Positions 6,071 to 10,842 of a stretch of 10,842 nucleotides of DNA are shown one piece after another. Where the stretch lies: assembly GCA_937924465.1 (NCBI GenBank), contig CALDSP010000126.1:1-10842 (forward strand), written 5' to 3'. This stretch comes from an uncultured Leptospiraceae bacterium. Lineage in GTDB: Bacteria > Spirochaetota > Leptospiria > Leptospirales > Leptospiraceae. Under the pieces are notes generated by a model. The model did no database searches and was not told the DNA's origin. It worked only from the letters and a program-made list of their open reading frames with translations. Position numbers and translations under genes: made by a program. The first letter of the stretch is position 1. Each line of letters begins with the position of its first letter.

Positions 6071-6651
6071 AACTTTATTTTAGGAAAAAACCTACCCTTA
6101 TTCGCAAAGTGTTCTTTATAATGAGGGTTTTGAAAAAGTAAGTTTTCTTCTTGAGGGATTCTATATTTCAAAAGTAATAACAAGTTTAAGCTACTAAAAA
6201 TCACTAAAGAAATCCAAGCAGAATGAAACAATGAAAGTGAAAAAATTTCTAAAATAACAACTAAATAATTAGGATGTCTAATATAAGAATAAATTCCTCT
6301 TGTTACAACAAAATCAGGAGAGGAGCTAACAACGAGTTCTGTATTCCATTTTTCTTTTAGAATTGAAAAAATATGAAATCGCAAAATAAGGCAAAAAGCA
6401 TAAATTAGAAAAGAAATCACACCAAGTATTGGATTAAAACTTCTTTTAAAAAAATATACTTCAAGCGGAGTAAACAACAAAAAACTAGAATGCAATACAA
6501 CAAACATAAAATAATAAGATTCTTTGTAATAATAAAAATTAGAATTTTTTAAGTTTTGTTTTTTGTTACGTTGAGCGACAATAAGCTCAAAAAGTCTTAA
6601 AAATATTGTAATACAAAATAAACCAATGAAAAATAAGAAACTTGAATTCAA
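6067..6651 (-). CDS. Isoprenylcysteine carboxyl methyltransferase-like membrane protein
   Basis: A 194-residue integral membrane protein with about five hydrophobic segments (roughly 4-22, 47-66, 72-95, 129-150 and 143-162, partly merged). The C-terminal half carries the family signature: TRGIYSYIRHPNY with Arg125-His126-Pro127-Asn128-Tyr129, then the paired acids in PQEEN (168-169) and a YKEHF...RFFP ending. In ICMT/PEMT-type enzymes these form the SAM-binding site at the membrane face. Bacterial members methylate lipids, alkylresorcinol-type phenolics or unknown membrane substrates; the substrate here is unknown. The start must be the TTG at 6651-6649: an in-frame stop lies four codons upstream and the next Met is at residue 49. 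The TTG overlaps the upstream stop as TTGA and has no clear ribosome site, so translation probably depends on coupling to the IPT protein gene. The stop shares TTAA with the convergent binding-protein gene. Confidence 0.8.
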   Translation of the reverse strand: MNSSFLFFIGLFCITIFLRLFELIVAQRNKKQNLKNSNFYYYKESYYFMFVVLHSSFLLFTPLEVYFFKRSFNPILGVISFLIYAFCLILRFHIFSILKEKWNTELVVSSSPDFVVTRGIYSYIRHPNYLVVILEIFSLSLFHSAWISLVIFSSLNLLLLLKYRIPQEENLLFQNPHYKEHFANKGRFFPKIKF

Positions 6652-7373
6652 TTTAGTATACTAATAGTGCAAGTACCTTTACTTGCAGAAACAAAGAACT
6701 GAAGAGTATACCCACCTGTAACAAAAATGGTTGGATTTAAAAGCAAATTTATATTGTCATTATATACGTCAATTGCCTCACAAGTAGGTGTGAAATATTG
6801 TACAATCACCTGAGAGGGACAGAAAATATTGATTTTAAATTCTCCTTGGGGAAGATCAACTCTATAAGCATTGGTGCCATTTGTAGTATATTCTATTTTG
6901 TTGAGTTTTCCAACCTCTAGTAAGATTTCATCCTTGTAAATGTTGTTATATGGTTTATAGCAATCTACGTAATATTCTGTCGCAGAGCAATTGATTCCCG
7001 ATTTTTTATCTAAGCTATTACAGATTCCTCCTTGTTTGGAAACGCTTACAAGTCCCGATTTTACACCATTTGGTACTGTGGTCAAAATTTCTTTTTCAGT
7101 AGAATATATTACAGTGGCTGGAATATCATTGAATAAAACCAAATTCTCATAGGAAACAACAGAAAAATTTCTACCACGGATTGTTACTTGTGATGGAGGA
7201 TGATAAGCAGAACTAGAACGAATTTCGGGATTGAGTTTTTTCGGTTCAATGCTCGTAATAGTTGGAGAATATTTCGGTGAAACTCCTAGTAAAATAGCTA
7301 TGGTATCATTGTACGAGTTTTTATCTCCCTTGCAAAATAAAGCTCCTAAAACCAAAATCCAAACCATTTTCAT
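6648..7373 (-). CDS. IPT/TIG domain surface protein, probable lipoprotein
   Basis: A 241-residue exported protein. Residues 1-13 form a short hydrophobic signal ending LVLGALF, with Cys14 next, so it may be lipidated. The lipobox is poor (Phe at -1), though spirochetes tolerate loose ones. Residues about 37-115 match an IPT/TIG immunoglobulin-like domain: PTITSIEPKKLNP, then VTIRGRNFS, VLFNDIPATVIYSTEKEILT and TVPNGVKSGLVSVSKQGG, the classic order of this fold in bacterial surface proteins. The remaining 120 residues hold five cysteines (118, 129, 138, 185, 199, with another at 236) that may form disulphides, and no domain I recognise. Such proteins act at the cell surface in adhesion or envelope structure; this one's partner is unknown. 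A second in-frame ATG occurs two codons after the first. It is divergent from the sensor phosphatase gene and coupled by TTGA to the methyltransferase-like gene. Confidence 0.78.
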   Translation of the reverse strand: MKMVWILVLGALFCKGDKNSYNDTIAILLGVSPKYSPTITSIEPKKLNPEIRSSSAYHPPSQVTIRGRNFSVVSYENLVLFNDIPATVIYSTEKEILTTVPNGVKSGLVSVSKQGGICNSLDKKSGINCSATEYYVDCYKPYNNIYKDEILLEVGKLNKIEYTTNGTNAYRVDLPQGEFKINIFCPSQVIVQYFTPTCEAIDVYNDNINLLLNPTIFVTGGYTLQFFVSASKGTCTISILN

Positions 7374-7401
7374 ACTTGTATCTTAGAAAATTTGGAGAAA
7401 T

Positions 7402-7430
7402 TTGCAACTGCTTTCCTAGAGAATTATATA
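7402..7430 (+). promoter_or_regulatory. Candidate distal promoter of the sensor phosphatase gene
   Basis: TTGCAA (7402-7407) and TATATA (7425-7430) are separated by exactly 17 bases; each matches consensus at four of six positions. The same AT stretch read on the minus strand gives a perfect TATAAT (7428-7423) about 45 bases before the IPT gene, so the two directions may share a -10 region. Confidence 0.35.
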
Positions 7431-7456
7431 TTTTTTAGAAAAATTTAATAGAATTC

Positions 7457-7485
7457 TTTCCAAAAAAGTACGTATTTTTTATAAT
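7457..7485 (+). promoter_or_regulatory. Candidate proximal promoter of the sensor phosphatase gene
   Basis: A perfect -10 TATAAT (7480-7485) with TTTCCA (7457-7462, four of six) 17 bases upstream. Transcription would start near 7492, giving a short leader that contains little more than the strong ribosome site at 7497-7504. Confidence 0.45.
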
Positions 7486-7496
7486 TGAAAGATTAG

Positions 7497-7504
7497 AGGA
7501 GGGG
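7497..7504 (+). promoter_or_regulatory. Strong Shine-Dalgarno sequence
   Basis: AGGAGGGG, with a full AGGAGG core at 7497-7502, lies five bases before the ATG at 7508. It is the strongest ribosome site in the window and fixes the start of the 1073-residue protein. Confidence 0.85.
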
Positions 7505-7507
7505 AAT

Positions 7508-10500
7508 ATGGCTTTTTTTTACACAATAGTAGATAACTTGTATTTTAATTTTTATTCTTTTGGCACTCTCCTTGTAACTATTTTTACAGTTTTTCTTGCT
7601 ATTTTTTACTTAACCCTCAAAAATAAATCAGAAAGTACCTTTCATTTAGGGCTAGCTTTTTTTTATTTATCCTTGTTTAATTTTGGTTATTTTTATGCGG
7701 CTTGCTTTTATCATCCCGATGCTGCTTACCATCGTTGGTTTACTGGTGGGTTTATTCTTCCTGCCATCTTACATTTTGGTCAATTTTTTTTCTACTTTCC
7801 AAAAAATACTCATCCAAAAGTAGCAAAGATAGCTTTATATGTTCAATATGCAATAGCTTTATTAGTGGTTACTATATTTATTTTTGTTACTTCTAAATCG
7901 GGAAAAAAGTTTCATTTTACTGGACACTACTGGGATTTTGATGCAGAACCAATTAGTAAATTTCTTGCTATTATGATTATGCTTTATTCTTTAGTCAATT
8001 TCCTGGTAACTGGCATTTGGAGAGCTTTTACCTGTGAGGGGAAAGAAAAGGCTGCTGTTTTACTTATGGTCCTCTCAATGACTGTTGCTGCATTATTACC
8101 TAATTATACAAACATTGCTAGCCGTGATGGCTTAATGGAACGTTCTACTTATCTTTTATCCCTTGTACTTAGCTTTGTGTCTGGATTTTTTCTCATTTCT
8201 ATTGTTTATATAAATACAACTATTGATAGAACAAGTTTTATGGTGAAGATTGTAGGAGTTAGCCTAGTTACAATCATGCTTATTATGCAAGTGGTAAGTT
8301 TATACACAATGAAGGATCAAGATTCAGATTATGATACAACCAAAATAGATCAAATCAATAGAATAATTCATAGTAATGAGTATTTTCAAGAAGCAGAATT
8401 TGCTATTAGTTATGATTTGAATACAAATCAATGGAAAAAAATTTATTATTCAGATGTTTTAAATTTAGATTTAGAAACAATTAGATTAGATCTACTCAAC
8501 ACTGCAATTTATGAAAAGATTGCACAACTACCAAATGACAATTTTGCAAATAGTTTAAAATTGACTTTAAACCAAACACACCCCGAGTTTGCAGGCTACA
8601 GGAATGCTATTCTTGAATTTATAGAAAGTAATGCAAATCTTGAAAGTAAAGAACTTAAAGAAAAATTACTTCAATATATTTCAGTTTTAAATACTTATGG
8701 TTTCGTAATTAATAATAAACTTTCCACGTTAGGTGAAAAAGATTTTTGTAAAAATACTATAAAACTTTTAGAGTCTCAAAAGAAAATTTTGCCAGTTTCT
8801 AGAATTATTCTTACAAAAATTCAAGACTGCAAATGGGATGGAAAAGAACTTACTTTTGCACATAGAAAAGAGATAGGAAAGTTTTTTCGTCATTTTAAAC
8901 CTTCTCTAGCTCGCCATTATAGAGGAAGCAAGCATGATGCTTACTCTCAACGTCATTTCGTTTCTTATACGCAGTATGATCTCCATAGAAATATAGCATA
9001 TGAAATTGGATTTTCTTATTTAGGGTATCGTTCTCATATTCATAAGGTAGCTGAAAATCAACAAATTATTTTGATTATAGTAATTTTAGGAATTTTAACT
9101 TTATATCCTTTATTTTTCAAAGGAGCACTTTTGTCTCCTTTAGACCTACTTTTAAAAGGAGTTGAGAAAGTAAATAATGGAAGTTTGGTAGTTCAAGTAC
9201 CGGTAGTTGTTCAAGATGAAATTGGGTTTCTTGCTGATTCATTTAATAGAATGGTTGTTTCAATTCGAACTGCAAGGCGAGAACTACAAAACTATACAGA
9301 TACTTTGGAAGAAAAAGTAAAAGAGCGAACAAGGGAAGTAGAAGAAAAAATGCATGAAGTCCAAAAACTTAAAGAACAGCAAGATGGAGATTATTATTTA
9401 ACTTCCTTACTTGCTAAACCTCTTTTTACAAATTGGAACAAGTCCGAAATTACAAAAACAGAATTTTTGATTAAACAAAAAAAGCAATTTCACTTTAGGA
9501 ACAAAATAGCAGAAATTGGAGGAGATATTTGTATAAGTGGAAATCTCCGTCTTGGTAAAAAAGATAACTTCAAGCGTTATACCTTTGCTTTAAATGGAGA
9601 TGCTATGGGCAAATCTATGCAGGGAGCCGGAGGGGCACTGGTTATGGGTGTTGTGGTGAATTCCATTTTAGCGCGTTCTGCTCGCAATGACTGGGTTTTA
9701 GATTCTACACCTGAAAAGTGGTTGGCTGATGTTTACTATGAAGTAAATCGAATTTTTAAATCTTTTAGTGGAAGTATGGTAATTTCTTGTGTTGCCATGC
9801 TAATTAGTGATGAAACAGGGACTGCTTATTATTTTAATGCAGAACATCCTTTTAGTGTACTTTACCGAGATGGGGAAGCTAGTTTTATTGAAAATAGTTT
9901 AAAACTCCGAAAATTAGGATTAGATTCAGAGATTCCATTTGAGGTTCAAACTTTAGAATTGAAGCCGGGAGATATAGTTATATTGGGTTCAGATGGAAGG
10001 GACGATATAGATTTAACTCCCGATGAGCCATTTAAAACAATCAATGAAGATGAAAACTTGTTCTTGCAACATGTCTTAAATGGAAAAGGAGACTTGTCAA
10101 AAATTTATGAATCAATCCTAGCCAAGGGAGCTATTACAGATGATATTTCCTTAGTGAGAATTAGTTACAGAGAATCGGAAGCAAGGCTTTCTTTTCAAAA
10201 AGATGTAATGATTGAAGATAAGATTTCCGAGTTAGATAAAATTTTTGAAAGAGGAAGAGAACTTGTTAAAGAAGGAAACCTAAAAGAGGCTTTCGAATTT
10301 TTAAGAAAAGTATACTATGAAAATTCACAACATCCAAGAATATCTAAACTCTTTGGAGCAGTAGCTTTTAGAGTGAAAGAATATGATACAGTGATTGAAG
10401 TTACAAAAAATTATTTACTAAGAGAGCCTCTTTATGCAGACTTTTGGTTTTATCAAGCGGTTAGTTTGAAGAAAAAAGGAAAATACGAGGAAGCTCTAAA

Positions 10501-10729
10501 TTCTTCCATGCAGCTTTTTTATATGCATCCTGAACATGTAAAAAATTTACTGAACATTGCAAACATAAAGTATTTACTAGGAGAAAAAGAAGAAGCCCTT
10601 ATATTTACAAATAAGGCTTTAGAACTCAATCCAACTGATCTTATTGGTTTAAGATTAGCAGAAATCTTAAAAGAGTCACAAAAAGTAACAGAAAGAGAGT
10701 TACTAGATGTTTCTGAATCTTTAGGTTAA
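7508..10729 (+). CDS. Multi-pass membrane sensor with HAMP, SpoIIE-type PP2C phosphatase and TPR domains
   Basis: A 1073-residue protein. Eight hydrophobic segments lie at roughly 19-37, 46-66, 78-97, 106-127, 150-171, 181-200, 214-236 and 246-267; the first seven resemble the N-terminal 7TM sensor region of some histidine kinases. Residues 268-518 should form an extracytoplasmic domain of unrecognised fold, rich in helix-forming stretches. A ninth segment (519-537) is followed by a HAMP domain (about 540-592, with DEIGFLADSFNRM) and a coiled coil (590-627). Residues about 665-888 are the SpoIIE-type PP2C phosphatase, with metal-binding aspartates intact: GGD (Asp673), NGDAMGK (Asp698), GSDGRDD (Asp829) and TDDISLV (Asp878-879). 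Residues about 905-1060 hold TPR-like repeats, for example GKYEEALNSSMQLFYMHPEH and GEKEEALIFTNKALELNP. The expected role is to dephosphorylate a STAS-type anti-sigma-factor antagonist or similar protein in response to an envelope signal. No such partner is encoded here. The architecture resembles Leptospira phosphatases. Confidence 0.88.
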   Translation: MAFFYTIVDNLYFNFYSFGTLLVTIFTVFLAIFYLTLKNKSESTFHLGLAFFYLSLFNFGYFYAACFYHPDAAYHRWFTGGFILPAILHFGQFFFYFPKNTHPKVAKIALYVQYAIALLVVTIFIFVTSKSGKKFHFTGHYWDFDAEPISKFLAIMIMLYSLVNFLVTGIWRAFTCEGKEKAAVLLMVLSMTVAALLPNYTNIASRDGLMERSTYLLSLVLSFVSGFFLISIVYINTTIDRTSFMVKIVGVSLVTIMLIMQVVSLYTMKDQDSDYDTTKIDQINRIIHSNEYFQEAEFAISYDLNTNQWKKIYYSDVLNLDLETIRLDLLNTAIYEKIAQLPNDNFANSLKLTLNQTHPEFAGYRNAILEFIESNANLESKELKEKLLQYISVLNTYGFVINNKLSTLGEKDFCKNTIKLLESQKKILPVSRIILTKIQDCKWDGKELTFAHRKEIGKFFRHFKPSLARHYRGSKHDAYSQRHFVSYTQYDLHRNIAYEIGFSYLGYRSHIHKVAENQQIILIIVILGILTLYPLFFKGALLSPLDLLLKGVEKVNNGSLVVQVPVVVQDEIGFLADSFNRMVVSIRTARRELQNYTDTLEEKVKERTREVEEKMHEVQKLKEQQDGDYYLTSLLAKPLFTNWNKSEITKTEFLIKQKKQFHFRNKIAEIGGDICISGNLRLGKKDNFKRYTFALNGDAMGKSMQGAGGALVMGVVVNSILARSARNDWVLDSTPEKWLADVYYEVNRIFKSFSGSMVISCVAMLISDETGTAYYFNAEHPFSVLYRDGEASFIENSLKLRKLGLDSEIPFEVQTLELKPGDIVILGSDGRDDIDLTPDEPFKTINEDENLFLQHVLNGKGDLSKIYESILAKGAITDDISLVRISYRESEARLSFQKDVMIEDKISELDKIFERGRELVKEGNLKEAFEFLRKVYYENSQHPRISKLFGAVAFRVKEYDTVIEVTKNYLLREPLYADFWFYQAVSLKKKGKYEEALNSSMQLFYMHPEHVKNLLNIANIKYLLGEKEEALIFTNKALELNPTDLIGLRLAEILKESQKVTERELLDVSESLG

Positions 10730-10779
10730 TAATAAAATAAATTTTAGTTAAAAAATTTTTATTTATAAAAGGATTTTTT

Positions 10780-10842
10780 ATGGAAGTTTTATTTCTTCTA
10801 CTTGTCTCTATATTGCCCGGAATTTTGTTTTTGAGTTATATT
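10780..10842 (+). CDS. N-terminus of a membrane protein, possibly PrsW-like (runs off window)
   Basis: The first 21 codons of a gene cut by the window edge, starting at ATG 10780 with AAGGA (10769-10773) six bases upstream and 51 bases after the phosphatase gene stop. The peptide is a hydrophobic segment, MEVLFLLLVSILPGILFLSY. A first helix with LLP and a following aromatic residue is typical of PrsW-type intramembrane metalloproteases, but too little is visible to be sure; any polytopic membrane protein could begin this way. It may be co-transcribed with the phosphatase, because no convincing terminator lies between them. Confidence 0.55.
   Translation, partial: MEVLFLLLVSILPGILFLSYI

Noticed and set aside
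7702..7896. 64-codon plus-strand frame inside the sensor phosphatase gene
   Set aside because: Other-frame reading of a transmembrane-coding stretch; its Ser/Cys/Phe-rich composition is what such shadows give.
10730..10779. Terminator after the sensor phosphatase gene
   Set aside because: AAATAAA and TTTATTT can pair, but the stem is all A and T with bulges; too weak to call.

Overview
The window is AT-rich (roughly two thirds A+T by eye) and gene-dense. It looks like a chromosomal segment of a spirochete, most likely a Leptospirales member. This rests on the protein types rather than any marker gene: a very long multi-pass membrane sensor with HAMP, SpoIIE-type PP2C phosphatase and TPR domains; a secreted LysM-FecR protein paired with an Fn3/outer-membrane-barrel protein; and an IPT/TIG surface protein with a loose, spirochete-like lipobox. 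The assignment is inference. No rRNA, tRNA, CRISPR array or mobile element is visible.

Layout. (A) Positions 1-2666, minus strand: a translationally coupled four-gene operon read right to left. It encodes a FucA-like class II sugar-phosphate aldolase, a histidine phosphatase, a radical SAM enzyme with a cysteine-rich C-terminal auxiliary region, and the N-terminus of a second radical SAM enzyme cut by the window edge. The junctions are TAATG, an 11-base overlap and ATGA. (B) 2667-3115: a divergent, very AT-rich intergenic region with promoter-like elements and two imperfect palindromes. (C) 3116-6070, plus strand: a LysM-FecR protein, coupled through a TTGA overlap to an Fn3 plus beta-barrel protein, then an amino-acid-type periplasmic binding protein after 88 bases. 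(D) 6067-7373, minus strand, converging on C with a 4-base stop-stop overlap: an IPT/TIG probable lipoprotein coupled through TTGA to an isoprenylcysteine-methyltransferase-like membrane enzyme. (E) 7508-10729, plus strand: the 1073-residue sensor phosphatase, followed by the first 21 codons of a membrane protein that may be PrsW-like.

Functional reading. Block A resembles a small-molecule or surface-sugar tailoring module: an aldolase and a phosphatase acting on phosphorylated sugars, plus two radical SAM enzymes. Its product cannot be told from this window. Blocks C and D are envelope genes (peptidoglycan-binding, outer membrane, periplasmic ligand binding, surface lipoprotein, membrane methylation). 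Block E is a transmembrane signalling output likely to act on a partner-switching anti-sigma-factor antagonist. A functional link between blocks is not shown by the sequence. The best candidates for something undescribed are the block A pathway, the coupled LysM-FecR/Fn3-barrel envelope pair, and the IPT-lipoprotein/methyltransferase pair.
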